DNA of 64,000 nucleotides from Dysidea avara (taxonomy: Eukaryota; Porifera; Demospongiae; Dictyoceratida; Dysideidae): positions 6,721,098 through 6,785,097 of the forward strand of contig NC_089276.1 in the NCBI RefSeq assembly GCF_963678975.1. The letters are read 5' to 3'. The notes beneath the pieces were generated by a model that saw nothing but the letters and a program-made list of their open reading frames with translations, was not told the origin of the DNA and did not search any database. Positions within the stretch are counted from its first letter, which is position 1. Every line of letters starts with the position of its first letter. Positions 34,654 to 47,357 of this stretch are shown here, in pieces. The position numbers and the translations under genes were made by a program.

Positions 34654-37600
34654 ATTTTTCACAGTTTTAGTCTCAGAGTTGCTGAGACTAAAACTGTGAA
34701 AAATCTGATACATCTTGCTAATCAATGTATATCTGAAATATTGATGACCATGGAACTTGACATGTTGGAGTGTAATTGTTTAGTGTATGCTGCAGCTAAG
34801 GCTGTTGTGTACATTGCAAAGGGTAATTCAAGCAACTCATTTGGTGGACATAACAGTGGGGAGCATTGGAAGGAACGGTTGACATCTGGATCAGTAAATT
34901 AAGAAAGGATTTGTCTCAGTTAGTGGCTATTAATTCGTGTACCAATCTTACTCCTAGATTATTTGCTATTAAGAAACGTCTCTATAAGGTATATAAAATT
35001 AATAGTGTGCATTCATTTTTGATTGCTACGGAAACTCTTAAACAGAAAATTACATGCTCAGCAGTGCGTTTGAAGAAGCATAAAGAAAAATTAACCCGTT
35101 TTAGACAAAACACCTTGTTTCGCTCTAATCAACGGAAATTTTACCGTCAACTTAAGCAATGTAGTGATGATATTATTGGACAGCCTTCATTACCAGACTT
35201 AACTAGTTTCTAGGTGAACATCTTTGAAAAACAGTCTAGTGCAGACTTAAGGACTCCCTGGTTGTCCCAATTGCGGGAAGAGTTTGTGGAGTCCTCACAT
35301 ACAGTGCTGACACCTTGTATTGATAGTAATGTGTTTACCACGACCCTGAAGAAGCTGAGGAACTTGGCCTCCCCTGGGCTTGACGGAATTCAGGGTTTTT
35401 GGTGGAAACGATTTGGATCTGTTCATTCTTATTTGTGTCGTATATTTGATAGATTTCTACAAGATGAGCAGAGTGTTCCATCCTGGTTACCTCTTGGTAG
35501 GACTCTGTTGATACTCAAAACTAATGATCCAACTAATCCACAAAACTTTCGTCCTATTACTTGCTTAAATATTGTATACAAGATCTGGACAGGATGTATA
35601 ACTTCGTTGATGTTTGACCATTGTGAAGCTAACCAATTAATTCATTCTGCACAAAAGGGCTGTGCTAAGGGTCAATATGGATGCACTGATCACCTGCTAT
35701 TATCTAATCGTGTCTGGCAGACAGAATCGCTCCTTGTCAGTGGCATGGATAGATTATAAAAAAGCATTTGATTCAGTGCCACACAATTGGATAATTGAAT
35801 GTTTACATCTTTTTAATCTTCTTCCAGTTTTAATCACTTGTTTGCAGCTGCTGTTGCCTTTATGGCGGACAACTTTATTCCTTCACATGCCAAACACTAC
35901 TCCAGTGCAGTTACCTACTGTGTCTGTCAGATGTGGCATTTTTCAAGGGGACACATTAAGCCCTCTGCTGTTTTGTCTTACTTTAAACCCGCTGAGTTAT
36001 TTGTTGGACCGACTTGATGGTTATAAGGTGAGTTCTGATGTATACTTGACCCATCTTTTGTACATGGACGATTTAAAATTGTTTGCTCGGAATGATGAGA
36101 GTCTTTATAAGTTGGTGGATACAGTCCAGAGGTTTTCAGACGCTATCCAAATGAGTTTTGGAATTTCAAAGTGTGCGAAGTTGACCATCAAGAGGGGAAA
36201 GAGTGTTCAGACTGGCTCAATGCCTATAATGAGTGGCCCTGAGATTCCTGAGTTGGAGACTGCTGGTTTGTATCGCTATTTGGGTTTTCCTGAAGGAGGT
36301 GGGATTGATCATGCCCACTCTAAGGATGTTGTACTTAGTGAGTTTAAAAGTAGACTTAATCTGATCTAGAGTAGTTTTCTACATGCACGTTTTAAGGTGC
36401 AAGCTACTAACTCTTTTTGTATACCAGTGCTATCATATGGCTTTGGGATTGTTGACTGGACTGTGGCTGAGATTACACAGTTTGATATTTTGGTACGTAA
36501 GATGATGGTAACATCTAGAAGTCTGCATCCTCGCTCTGCTGTGGAACGACTCTATCTTCCTCATTGCTTGGGTGGTAGGGGTTTGTCAAATGTTGAGGAT
36601 CTTTATCGTCGCCGTGTCATTCTGCTGGCACATCATTTGAGAACATCTGATGATGCTTTAGTTAAGATGTGCCATCTGCTAGATGTGTCGTTGCCATCAC
36701 GCAAATCAGTCTGCTCAAGGGCGGATGCTTATGTCGCAGCATTATCTGTTGATATTGATCTAACTCAGGCTACAGCTGATGAAATAAAGAATTTAGTCTG
36801 TGATCGTCAGAAGGTGTCTCGTTGGGAGACTTTGAAGAATAAGCCATTACATGGTAAGTTTATTAACTGGTGTGGTTCCAACCCTGTGGATCTATCTAGA
36901 AGTTTTCGTTGGCTTTGTGAGTTTTTACATAGTGAATCAGAAAGCACCATCTTTGCTATTCAGGACCAGGTTGTGAGGACTAGGGTGTATGAGGCAAAAA
37001 TAATGAATCTGTCAGTACCAACTTTGATGTGTCGCTTATGTAGCAGTCATGAGGAAACTATTCAACATCTGATGGCAGGGTGCCCAATGCTAGCACCAAC
37101 AAGTTATATCCATCGCCATAACTTAGTGGCATCGGTGATTCACTGGCATCTATGTCATACTTTTGGCATTGGTGAAATTGCCAATAATTGGTACTCTCAC
37201 CAACCATTGCCAGTGGTTGAGAATGCCAGCATCAAGATGTTGTGGGACTTTGACATCATCACCGTGTCCCACATCCCGAGCAATCGTCCAGACCTGGTAG
37301 TGTTTTTGAAGGAGACTCCAGAGAAGATTTTATTAATAGAGGTCTCTTGCCCGGCTGATATTAATGTACTGGATAAAGAAAATGAGAAGATCACAAAATA
37401 TCAAAGATTAGCTGGAGAGATGTCAAGAACTTACTGTCAGCCGGCAGTGATTATTCCTGTTGTGTTTGGAGTGTCTGGAGTGGTTTCAAATAACCAGAAG
37501 AGACATTTGGAAAAGATTCCAGCCTTTACCCAATTAACTTTTGCTAACTTACAAAAGGCAGCCATATTGGGAACAGTTAATGTTCTTAATAATATCAATT

Positions 37601-37680
37601 TACGTGTGGTGTAACTTAGGCTTTGCTTGTTTCACCATTATTGTCTGTACAATGGTACATGTTAAATTTTATCAAATCCG
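34653..37680 (+). mobile_element. RLE-type LINE (R2/NeSL/R4-like), 5'-truncated
   Basis: The copy starts with a perfect 24-bp hairpin (34,653-34,705), spans the broken ORF, and ends in a 3' UTR ATCAAATCCG followed by (TAG)3 at 37,681-37,689. Order of domains: reverse transcriptase, C2HC zinc finger, PD-(D/E)XK-type nuclease, the layout of LINEs with a restriction-like endonuclease. N-terminal zinc-finger/Myb regions expected in R2-like elements are absent, presumably through truncation. TAG runs on both sides suggest insertion into that microsatellite. Confidence 0.85.
34706..37614 (+). pseudogene. Broken RT-RLE polyprotein of the LINE
   Basis: The reading frame shifts near 34,880 and again near 35,735, and has in-frame stops at 35,211-35,213 and 36,367-36,369, so it cannot make a full protein. 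Recognisable parts are ASPGLDGIQGFWWKRF and NFRPITCLN (RT start), WIDYKKAFDSVPH, GIFQGDTLSPLLFCL, catalytic YMDD at 36,061-36,072, and CRLCSSHEETIQHLMAGC (C-x2-C...H-x4-C zinc finger, about 37,029-37,083). Last is a nuclease with RPDLVVF, LLIEVSCPAD and KYQRLAGEM, the PD-(D/E)XK-like motifs. In active relatives this enzyme nicks a specific target and primes reverse transcription there. Confidence 0.88.
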
Positions 37681-37689
37681 TAGTAGTAG

Positions 37690-38458
37690 TATATAGTGGT
37701 ATCACAATTAGCCAGCAGCCATTTAAGTGCTGAAAATGATGCTATTACCAGTTACAGGTTAATGGCCTGGTGGAAGTGCACTACAAAGGGTGGTCACTAC
37801 ATGTAACTGAATTTGACACAACCCAACTTCAACACACAAGGCTTTGTTAGCTGATGTGGAAATTTCAAGTGATCACTGTGGTTCACAGTGCCTAAAGCTG
37901 TGCAAACAAAATTATTCATCTATTCATTAGCTATTACATTGTGGGTGCATAAGTTTCTGATGCCCAAACTATACCCAGCTTTTTTTATGCGGGTAATAGT
38001 ATCACAGGTGGTAGTAATAGGGGCTGTGGGAATGGGGAAGTGGATGGGCTTAATATGTAGGAATATAAATTGAGCAAGAAGACAAGTGGAATCCAGAGGT
38101 CTGATATGAGCTCTCCATGGACTCTCCTTCCACTTAAGGAGAACACAATGGAGTCCTCTCAAAGGCCTCTCAGCTCACTACACATCATTCTAACAAAGCC
38201 ATGGCCACAGTATGGTGCCAAACATCCACACAGGTTCTGATAAAAGCTGATGCAGAAACCAGACTCATCAGCTCTGAAGAAAAGTTAAGAATGGATTATG
38301 ATAATTTATTAGGCCAGCAATCCATTTCTGGTAAAACTATGAGTTTGATTTTGTGTGCATGGAAGACAGGTCATCTCAAATCCAGTCACATATCATTAAT
38401 AGGTACAGGAACTCATATTATTAGGTGGTGTCTTGCAGACTAATGTAAAAAATCTCAC
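37690..38458. other. Intron, nothing recognised
   Basis: Short frames only, with no domain and no repeat match noted. Confidence 0.5.
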
Positions 38459-38710
38459 CATTCACAGTGACAGTACGACTACTAGTTCCAGCATCATTAG
38501 TGACAGTACACGTGTAATCCCCTCCATCAACTGTTGCCACACCAGTAATAGTAAGAGTGTTAGTGTTAGTAACTGTGTCATTTAAGAATGTATTAGTCCT
38601 GCTCCAACTGTAAACTAAGTCTGGTCCACCCTCTGATGAACAGTTCAACTCTAACTGATCTCCATTATCAAATGTGTTATCACCCATGATGACCACATTG
38701 TATGGAGCAA
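38459..38710 (-). CDS. Ig-domain exon, type A (copy 4)
   Basis: 252 bp, 84 codons. Acceptor CATGCTTCAG, donor AATG|GTGAGA. It is the most divergent of copies 2-6 in the middle: NTFLNDTVTNTNTLTITGVA replaces the FSATTTTNTSTLTISDLA found in most siblings. Core cysteines, tryptophan and DYTC are kept. Confidence 0.9.
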
Positions 38711-40824
38711 CTGAAGCATGAGACACACAGACAGTAAGGCATATAGTGTAGTGCATGTAATAAACTACTAGTGAATGTCAGGTGGAGTATTGAATTTAAA
38801 TGTATTGTGCTACATCAATTAAACAAAGTACCAACCCACATGTATGTGACAGTATGAATTAAAACCGTTCAATAATTGAGAAACACATATAATATGTAAT
38901 TGAAGAAGTTTGCTACGAAAATGGACATTATCGCACCTAATCACGGAAACACTGCAAATTTAATAAACTATCCTGCAGATTTAATTCACAATGCTTTTGT
39001 AATGCAGTGAGGATTTATGAGTGCCAAGAGGGTGGAATGCCATTCAAAGCATTCCATTCCAAATATCTGTCATTAAATTCGTAATAGAACAAGAAAATGC
39101 TTTTCAAAATGATGTGTTTGAATTTCCTCTGATTTCCTTCTGCTATAGCTCACTTCCACTGCCTTCACTGCTCTTTCAACATATAATTTTGAATCTGGGG
39201 TATCTATCACATGTCAGGTTATTATGTCATTAATTACATGGCCCCAAAACACCCAATACAAAAGGTATGGAGGAATTTGCTACATTGTGTTCCATTTTGA
39301 CTTCTTCTAGCATCATTATACTCACAGAGAGTTGCTCTACATGTACCACACCCAGAAAGAACACAAAAGTAGGTACACAATAATTAACTTCATTAGGATA
39401 GTTTATGTATTAAACAACTCCACAACTCTATTTCAATAGAAATGCACTGGACATGCCTGTTCCAGATAGCATTTTTGCCTCGAACAAAGTATAGTAAATG
39501 TCTGCAAACTTCTTCATATGTGTACAGTGGAACTTCAGTTATCCAAATCGCACTTATCCGGATTCTTGGTTAGCCAAACTACGGAAATGACTGCTCTATT
39601 AGAGTAGTGACTGTTCTATTAGGGTAAATGATAATACTAAATTTTTTAAAACATTCTTTATGCTATTTTAAGGTTATTTATAAACAGTTTCAGAGATACG
39701 GACCACCCTTGATCCCAAGGGGTTCAGATAACTGAGGTTCCACTGTATTAGTTTATAAACATAATACAAGGATTACCAGTATATAATTATGGACTTTGTT
39801 ATCTAGACAATATTGTACTTCTGTAGACTTGCTACATTGCTAGAATTGTGACTGCTCTATTAGAATATCTTGATCTTGGCACAAAAATTCGAATTTATTT
39901 GCCTCAATGTCTTCACAGCATATACAGTTTATAGATGTCAAGTGCATTTATAACTGTTATCTTCTATATGCCCCACAAGACCAGCATAAATCTACCGACT
40001 ATTTCCTGTAGGCTTGTACCTGCACCATGCTTCAAGTTGTTATTGTTGACATGACATAAAACTAAATCGAATATGGCTGTACATAGACACTCCTGTCATT
40101 TTATGTGTACCTCATACATACTAAAGTTTCTTAGTCTGATGCGTTATGACACAATGTATTTAACTAACCACATTATACTAAAATACATTATATCAACTAA
40201 CTAAATCACATGCACCAACCTATCCCACTAGTTCCAAGGATTGATAATAGCCAAAGTGTATTTTACCATTTCAGTGGACCTTTAATGCTAATTCTAATAG
40301 TGTTCTTCTAAGGTTTTTACATATAAAACAAGCATTAAGAAACACATGGACACCAGGTTGTGTCATGGAAAACTAGTTTGTAACTATCTCTGATCACCTT
40401 CTCCCATTCCTCTAGTGTAGTGAAGGCCTAACACAACTGAGGAACAGTTGTAGGATGCATATCTGCATGTACGCAGACTCACATGGACCACTCATGCACT
40501 GTCATTCCTTAGTAGGTATTGAACTTAAAAGGCATAAGTAAGAAAAAGAATTGGATCCATTCACAGTAGACTCCATTAATAGCACTTGAGATTAGGTATT
40601 TATATTACCAATGTTCTGGAAACCTTCAAGTTTATTGTCAAGAGCAGCATTTATTTGAATGCAGTTTAAATACAGTATGCTTCTAGCAATATATCACAAA
40701 CTTCTAGTAAAATGTTTGTTTCAGTGCTTTTTATTGTAGGTATTATGCCTACTAGCATTTAAACTAAAGTTTGTGTACATAAAAATGCAAACATGTAGAT
40801 CAATGTAATCCAATTTTAACTTAC
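38711..40824. other. Intron with pogo-like MITE
   Basis: Apart from the MITE at 39,525-39,745 and further copies of the TGACTGCTCTATTAGA motif (about 39,590 and 39,850) nothing is recognised. Confidence 0.55.
39525..39745. mobile_element. pogo/Tigger-like MITE
   Basis: Left end CAGTGGAACTTCAGTTATCC, right end reverse complement CAGTGGAACCTCAGTTATCTG, flanked by TA on each side. These termini are characteristic of pogo/Tigger (Tc1/mariner superfamily) elements. 221 bp, no transposase. The interior carries two copies of the dispersed TGACTG(C/T)TCTATTAG motif. Confidence 0.88.
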
Positions 40825-41076
40825 TATAAACAGTAACTGTAGCATTGCTGGACCCAGCATCATTAGTGACAGTACAAGTGTATTCCCCTCCATCAACTGT
40901 AGCTAGATCACTAATAGTAAGGGTGCTGGTGTTAGTAATTGTGGTGGCTGAGAATGTATCAGTCCTGCTCCAACTGTATTCTAAGTCTGGTCCATCCTCT
41001 GATGAACAGTTCAACTCTAACTGATCTCCATTATCATATGTGTTATCACCCATGATGACCACATTGTATGGAGCAA
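40825..41076 (-). CDS. Ig-domain exon, type A (copy 3)
   Basis: 252 bp, 84 codons. Acceptor CCTGTACAG. The donor is TATA|GTAAGT, whereas the other A exons have ATG|GTGAG; phase and length are unchanged, but the split codon begins with A rather than G. Distinct residues are SSEDGPD, RTDTFSATTITN, GGEYTC and the end SSNATVTVY with sequon NAT. Confidence 0.88.
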
Positions 41077-42220
41077 CTGTACAGGGTAAAATGCATACAG
41101 AATATATACATACATGTACAGTATCCTACAATACATATTACTATACTGTATTGATAGACATTGTGTACTAATTTCACTCACTGATTGATTGGTAAATTGG
41201 TGTTCATATTAGTTACTGTCAAATCTTGGTACTAATCCATAAAGAAAGTTGCCTTCTTTGCTGGACAGTTACATACCATACAGTATTTTATTCAAATTAA
41301 TTTCGAAGTTTGGTCAAAGCCTTGAGGCTGCTTTCTATGAAGTAAAATTTGACAGTCCTTTAGTAGTCTTAGTCCAGTAGTGTGTCTGGTAGTAAAGTTA
41401 TAGCAAAGCTCTTCACAATGCTGGAATAGAGCCCAGTACATGATAGCTATGAGTCACTCACTTTAACCACTACACCACAAAATACCTCTCAATAGAGGTT
41501 TATAATAAAGGCATGAAATGGCATAGGTGTTAATACATGCAGTTAACATAAATGATTATGCCAAGTTTCATTCTACTAACATCCTTGAATTTAATGCAAT
41601 GTAGATACAAAACAACAGCCATTAGAAACTTTAGACAATTGCTTTGTTTGGCATTACAGCAGTTTTGATACATGCAGTGGTTGGTAACATAATCGTCTGA
41701 TGTCACTGGAATACAGACAGACAGACAGTCAGGTGGACAATTGTAAACTTTGTTTGCCACACTACCAGTAAAACAACATTAGTTCAAGGTGAGAACTAGT
41801 GCTATAGGTTATTCACGAATATGGACCACACCACTTTACAGACAAGATGAAATAACTACTCCAAAACAAAGTGTAACATTCTGGGTTTTTAGTAAACTTT
41901 ATATAATTGGTAAAATCACTAAGCTGGACTGTTCTGTGATATCCCTAAGATTTGTCTGTTCATAAATAAATGAAGCTATTACATTGTGAACTATAATTGA
42001 ATAATTAGGTATGAATCCAGTGATGACTGGCTTAGACGATTGCTTGCCTACCGCAGGGTTATTAGCCTGCAAAAATATGTGAAGTAACTGGTAAGCATTG
42101 TAATGGACGGTCAGATGGACAGACAACTCTTCGGATAGTATGCAATTACTTGCAGACTTTAATCTAATTTACACATTAGTAGACAAGTATCTTACTGATT
42201 CATACAAAGCCTCAACTCAC
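41077..42220. other. Intron with tRNA-like sequence
   Basis: No gene recognised. A minus-strand tRNA-like A/B-box pair lies at about 41,418-41,480; short frames elsewhere are featureless. Confidence 0.5.
41418..41480 (-). mobile_element. tRNA-derived SINE-like fragment
   Basis: On the minus strand TGGTGTAGTGG (41,467-41,477) is a good A-box/D-arm, followed about 35 bp later by GGGCTCTATTCCAGC (41,420-41,434), a degenerate B-box. It does not fold as an intact tRNA. SINE or tRNA pseudogene; the family was not identified. Confidence 0.5.
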
Positions 42221-42472
42221 CATTCACAGTGATGGTACGGTTACTAGTTCCAGCATCATTAGTGACAGTACAAGTGTAATCCCCTCCATCAACTGTAGCT
42301 AGATCACTAATAGTAAGGGTGCTGGTGTTAGTAGTTGTGTTGGCTGAGAATGCATTAGTCCTGCTCCAACTGTATACTAAGTCTGGTCCACCCTCTGATG
42401 AACAGTTCAACTCTAACTGATCTCCATTATCATATGTGTTATCACCCATGATGACCACATTGTATGGAGCAA
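42221..42472 (-). CDS. Ig-domain exon, type A (copy 2)
   Basis: 252 bp, 84 codons. Acceptor ATCCTTCAG, donor AATG|GTGAGT. Core NCSSEGGPDLVYSW and DYTCTVTNDAG. Specific changes are NAFSANTTTN and the terminal TSNRTITVN, which adds a sequon NRT. Confidence 0.9.
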
Positions 42473-42909
42473 CTGAAGGATGAGACACACACAGTGAGTA
42501 TATGTACATATATGCATGCACTGGAAGTGATAACTAACTTATTGGTCCAGTGTGTGGTGACTATTTTACATTTGATTATGGAAAATTTCAATATGTAAAG
42601 GGTAGTGGGGACTCTGTAGACAGTTATTTGACTTTCTTGGCCACTGCAAAACACTTAGCAACTGTAGCTTTATGCTCTACCCACAGTGCTACAAGATCAA
42701 ACATGCAGTAAGCTGAGTAATTGTAGTATATACTTAAGTGAAATATTTGCTAAAAAGTTACCCTTTTTACCGATACTGATATAGCTATTATTAATTTATT
42801 TACCACTACTGTGAAACTTCGCTCAGTGAAGGTTATACACAGATGTACAATATGACAAGATCACACAATTATTGTGCTATAAAAGTAAATATCTATATTA
42901 TACTTAAAA
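42473..42909. other. Intron segment
   Basis: No gene or repeat recognised. Confidence 0.5.
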
Positions 42910-44060
42910 TTATCTAATGAGTTGCAGTCAATCGCAGTGCTGGGTAATTTGTTCCATGTGGGAATTGTGTTTGGGATGAAGGAATATTTGAAAGGGTTTT
43001 TTCTACAGGACAGCTGAATCCGTTTGCAGCGGTGATGGCATTTTGTTGATGTTATTGTTGGTGGTAAAGTATATCAATGATATGGAATTTCTACAAGACT
43101 GTTAAACATTTTATAAAACATATGTAACCGAGCTTTCATTCTACGAACAATAGGGGCTCCCAGGAGAGATTTGCAGTAAGGATGTGACACTGTGCGTGAG
43201 ATCATAAACATTACATACACATCAAGCAGCACTCCGTTGGACTTTCTCAATATTGTCTATAAGATATTATTGCCAAGGTGACCAGACTATGCAGGCATAC
43301 TTAAGTTTGGATCTAACTTGTGCTTTATATGCTAGTTCTTTTGTGTCGGCTGATGAAACTTTGGTGTTCCTTTGTAGTAGTCCTAGCATGCTATTTGCAT
43401 TTGCTATTTTCTCAGTAACATGTCTGTCCCATTTACGGTTTGACTGAAGTGTGACCCCTAGATATTGACAGCTGTTTGTACATGGTAATAGAGTGCCGGG
43501 AAGGTATTGTGTTTGGGAGGGGGAGAAATGTAAATAGTAGCACTTTGTTATGCAAACTTCATCTACCATAACAAAGCCCATTCAGCAATTGGGTTGATAT
43601 CCTGTTGTAATAAGTCAGCATTGTCTATGGTGAATATTTGTTTGTAGATAATGCAATTATCTGAAAATAGTCTTATATTGCTATTACTTATGTAATCTGG
43701 CAAGTCATTAATGTAAACAAGGAAGAGTAGAGAGTCCCTTGCAAGACTCCTGAAGTAACAGGGATTGAGGATTAATAGGCGTTGTTAAGAACTACTTGTT
43801 GGGATCTATTCAGCAGGAATTCAATTATCCATAGGTGCACTCTTCCTTGTATGCCATACCATTGCAGCTTATACAGCAGTCTTTGATGGGGAACAGTATC
43901 GAAGGCCTTGGCAAAGTCTAGTGATATTAGATCAGTTTGGATGTCATTGTAATGATGCAGAGAAAAGTCATGAAATAGGGAAATAAGTTGTGCTTCGCAT
44001 ATGCTAATGTGTCTAAATCCATATAGCTGTTGATTATATCAGTAGTGATACCGAAACTGA
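42910..44060 (-). pseudogene. Degraded LINE reverse transcriptase
   Basis: Minus-strand fragments in shifting frames follow LINE order. DLISLDFAKAFDTVPHQRLL is at about 43,860-43,935, then a SGVLQGT relic near 43,740-43,760, then SNRKWDRHVTEKIANAN and KLKYACIVWSP (about 43,270-43,440). Last comes an eroded IPNTIPTWNKLPS tail near 42,960. The catalytic xADD is altered to a SDN-like sequence. Several frameshifts separate the parts. CR1/jockey-like affinity by these motifs; old and inactive. Confidence 0.8.
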
Positions 44061-44432
44061 CATTTCTATTGGTGCACCTCTAATGTAATTTACGTACATC
44101 TGTGTACTCTGGTGAGTGGCACAAACACTATCGTTGACAAGTCTTCCATTATGATATAACAAATTTAAAGAGCTATATTATCTCCTAATTAGATTTGTGG
44201 TTCACTTATAGTCACTACTATTGATAATCTGAATGGATATTATCCCTTTATTTCTAAATTTCTAAATCCGCAGGATTAAAAATACTAAACTTGTTTTAAG
44301 CTATGCAACCCATATTACCCCTGTCCTGTAATAACAGCAGCTACTGTACACAAACATACAAACATACATACACATTTTAGAAAATAATTACAGTAAACCA
44401 GGTGCGTGTGCCAATGGTTTGACAATACTCAC
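44061..44432. other. Intron segment
   Basis: Nothing recognised between the LINE relic and the first type-A exon. Confidence 0.5.
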
Positions 44433-44684
44433 CATTCACGGTAAAAGTAGTACTACTAGTCCCAGCATCATTAGTGATGGTACAAGTGTAATCCCCTCCA
44501 TCAACTGTAGCTAGATCATTAATAGTAAGGGTGCTGGTGTTAGTAGTTGTGGTGGCTGAGAATGTATTAGTCCTACTCCAACTGTATTCTAAGTCTGGTC
44601 CACCCTCTGATGAACAGTTCAACTCTAACTGATCTCCATTATTGTGCATGGTGTTACCCATGATGGTCACTTCATATGGAACAA
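44433..44684 (-). CDS. Ig-domain exon, type A (copy 1, 5'-most)
   Basis: 252 bp, 84 codons. Acceptor CAAATTTTCAG, donor AATG|GTGAGT. The start departs from its siblings (VVPYEVTIMGNTMHNNGD) while the middle is the standard NCSSEGGPDLEYSW and SATTTTNTSTLTI. The end is TSSTTFTVN. It follows the type-D exon at 45,120 in transcript order. Confidence 0.9.
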
Positions 44685-45000
44685 CTGAAAATTTGTGCAC
44701 AAATAATTAATTGCATGAAGGAATCACACACAACTGCTTCTTGTTAACAAATACCTTTTTGCCCATGAAATATGTTTACTGCAGTATGGTACCGTATGTG
44801 TATGCGTAGTGTGTACTTGTTATTGGTGTAGCTAATGGCAGTGCTCACTGTGTAGTAGCAACTACATCATGTTTTAGTGCACTTTAGATTCAGCATACCA
44901 GGTCAATGACTCAGGTCTCTGCTATTGTCCTTTGTCTCTTCACTCTTTTGAGGGTTTACCCAGCTGGTCAGACAAGCAGAAGTGTATGCGTGTTTGTATT

Positions 45001-45011
45001 GTGTGTGTGTG

Positions 45012-45043
<32 letters not shown>

Positions 45044-45049
45044 TGTGTG
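45001..45049. repeat. (GT)n/(GTGC)n microsatellite
   Basis: Lies just downstream of the type-D exon donor. The paralogous position at 58,344-58,427 has a longer pure-type GT run. Confidence 0.95.
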
Positions 45050-45119
45050 CATAAGCAATTTTGCATACCAGGGCTAGTCGCTGGTCATACTTAACACATT
45101 CACAATAACAAAGTCTTAC

Positions 45120-45428
45120 CAAACAAGGTGTACATATTGGAAGTATCACTCATTCCATCAATAGTAGCTACACAGTAATAAGTACCAGCATCACTAGTTG
45201 ATGAGGATGAGATGGTATAAGTTACACTGTTACTACCAGTGGCTACTGTTGACAATAATGAACCACTGGCTCCAGTTGATGAATCATCTTCAAATTGCCA
45301 CATGGTCATGATCTGAGGACCACCACTAGCAGTACAAGTCATTGACTGACTGTCACTAAAATTGAGTAACAGTGAAGAGACAGTTAATGGTGGAGTAAAT
45401 ATGATATCAGTGATGTTTGGTAGAAGAA
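45120..45428 (-). CDS. Ig-domain exon, type D (second copy)
   Basis: 309 bp, 103 codons. Acceptor CCTTGTGCAG, donor TTTG|GTAAGA. MTCTASGGPQIMTMWQFEDD and SDAGTYYCVATIDGM mark the Ig core. Close to the copies at 20,714 and 58,496. The upstream neighbour is a type-E exon across a 296-bp intron, as in the 58,496 copy (303 bp). Confidence 0.9.
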
Positions 45429-45724
45429 CTGCACAAGGAAAACATATACCACAATTAAACTTGAAATTCTAAGATGTGATTAACACTGCCACAAGAATGT
45501 GACCTGAATGATATCTGGTCACACAGTGATGTATAGGGACTAACAGCACATTGCTGTTATTAAAATAACTACTGTATATAGAGGAAACAAAAGCCAACCA
45601 CTAGAAAGGCCCACTCATACTAGGTGCATTCATTGTGAAGAAATTCACATGCATTTCATACACAAGGAAAAGTGTAACAGCCCCTCCATGTTTATGGACA
45701 AAGAAATTACCTTGGTTAACCTAC

Positions 45725-45991
45725 TTGTTAGTGTAACATTATCACTTTCCACTGTGACTGAGTTACCAGCAGCTCTACACATCACTACAGAGTTGGAATC
45801 AGTGTAGTTAATATTAGTCAGAGTGTAACTGTTACTGATGGTTTGTCCAGAGGCTGTTCCCATCTCAGCGGAGACCATAGCACCATTAATGTACCATGTG
45901 AAGGTTAGGTCTGTGGTAGACTGGACGCTACACATCCAAGTGACATCTTCACCAGGAAATGCTGACATGTTCATTAATTCAACAATGTTGT
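45725..45991 (-). CDS. Ig-domain exon, type E (copy 1)
   Basis: 267 bp, 89 codons. Acceptor ACCAATTAG, donor ACAA|GTAGG. DNIVELMNMSAFPGED, then TWMCSV, LTFTWYING and NSVVMCRAAGNS. The second cysteine motif lacks the usual tyrosine two residues before the cysteine (V instead), a feature of all three E exons. An alternative donor 13 bp further (AAG|GTAATT) would break the 3n length, so the first is preferred. Confidence 0.85.
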
Positions 45992-46076
45992 CTAATTGGT
46001 TGAACAAAAAAAAATTGTGATCAATAAGAGTTAGAATGAGTTCCTTTGTAAATATGAATTCTACAAACTACTATAT

Positions 46077-46165
46077 AATATGTCAAGCATAAAGGCTGGT
46101 TTTTTGGATGATGGGATGAAGAAAAAAAACAAAAACCAGCCTATATGCTTGACATATATATTCAT
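46077..46165. repeat. Small fold-back (hairpin) element
   Basis: ATGTCAAGCATAAAGGCTGG is mirrored by CCAGCCTATATGCTTGACAT with an A/T-rich loop. A diverged copy is at about 59,459-59,533, so it predates the duplication of the unit. Confidence 0.8.
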
Positions 46166-46749
46166 CAGGGACAGTGTTTCTAGGGTTTCCAGAAACCCCT
46201 GTGGGGCTGGCTTATTTCAGAACAGCTGTCCAGCACTTAGGTAACTAGTATTATACTGATTCTTCCTTAACTACAACTATAAACCCATACGACATAACAC
46301 ATGAATCATACTCACCAATACTCATCTGCTAACTGATACTTTCACTATTCTTGCAGTAAAACTCAAAGATCACAAGTATTTTTGAGAACATAAGATTGAG
46401 ATACTCTAATAGAACAGTCATCTACTCTAATAGAACAGTCATCTACTTTAATAGAACATTCAGTTGAAACATTAAACAACATTCTAGTTCCACAATTTTG
46501 GATGCAAACCTATCTACAATTAGAGATGTATCTTTATAAATTTATGTGTGCATTTCAAAGGTCTTTCATTTATTGATATCTACTTGTACAGTACTAAATG
46601 ACAGTCATTGAGGAATACTACTGAAATCATTCTCAAATTCAATCTCAACCTTATAAACCCTAATATTGTGATTTGCAGTTAATATTGTGATAAGGTGCAG
46701 TTAATTATTTTATATACTTCCTGAATGTTAACCACCTCATATGATTTTG

Positions 46750-46767
46750 CCCCCCCCCCCCCCCCCC
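46750..46767. repeat. Poly-C run
   Basis: 18 cytosines; the paralogous site near 60,113 has only six, so length is unstable. Confidence 0.95.
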
Positions 46768-47357
46768 TTCCCCAACTTAGCTAGAGTACTGTTTTGTTAA
46801 GTTAGAGTGCTGTTCTCCACTCCTGTTTTGACATAGCAGTAAACCTTCCAGCACTACACAGCAAATAGAAGAGGGTATAGAAGACACGATAGAAGGTGAT
46901 CGTAATAGTGATAATGAAGTAGAAATTCCAAGTAACAATGAATAAGCAAAGAGTTGATTATGACTAGCTATAAAGCTAGCTAAACACTTGAAGCTAATCA
47001 TAAAGATTCAGTAGACTAATCTATCATAGCTAACTACATAACTATTGATGAAAATATGACATATTAAATGCTAGTGAGCATCAGTAGATCAAAAAACTCT
47101 GTAAAATAGTTTAAACAGTAAATTTCATTACATTTCAAGCATTGTAAAATTAAAACCTTGTCAACATCAACCCCCACATCTGAGTCCTACTACCACTGGA
47201 AACCCCCTTCTAAAAATCCTAGATCCGCCCCTGTTCATTGTTACAAATGACTAGTTTCTATTGATCAAGCATATAATGTATCACTTTTAAAAAAAATATT
47301 CAATGTGTGATTACATTCACACCCATGTACACAGACCATGCACACACATCAACTCAC

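Larger units (their letters stand above)
45992..47357. other. Intron shared with the second unit
   Basis: Aligns by eye along its length with 59,375-60,708. It holds a small fold-back at 46,077-46,165, inverse copies of the dispersed motif (46,393-46,450), a poly-C run and the phrase CTAGATCCGCCCCTG near the F exon. No gene. Confidence 0.7.

Noticed and set aside
35214..35759. Treating the LINE segments as separate small genes
   Set aside because: They are consecutive parts of one reverse transcriptase-nuclease frame split by stops and frameshifts.
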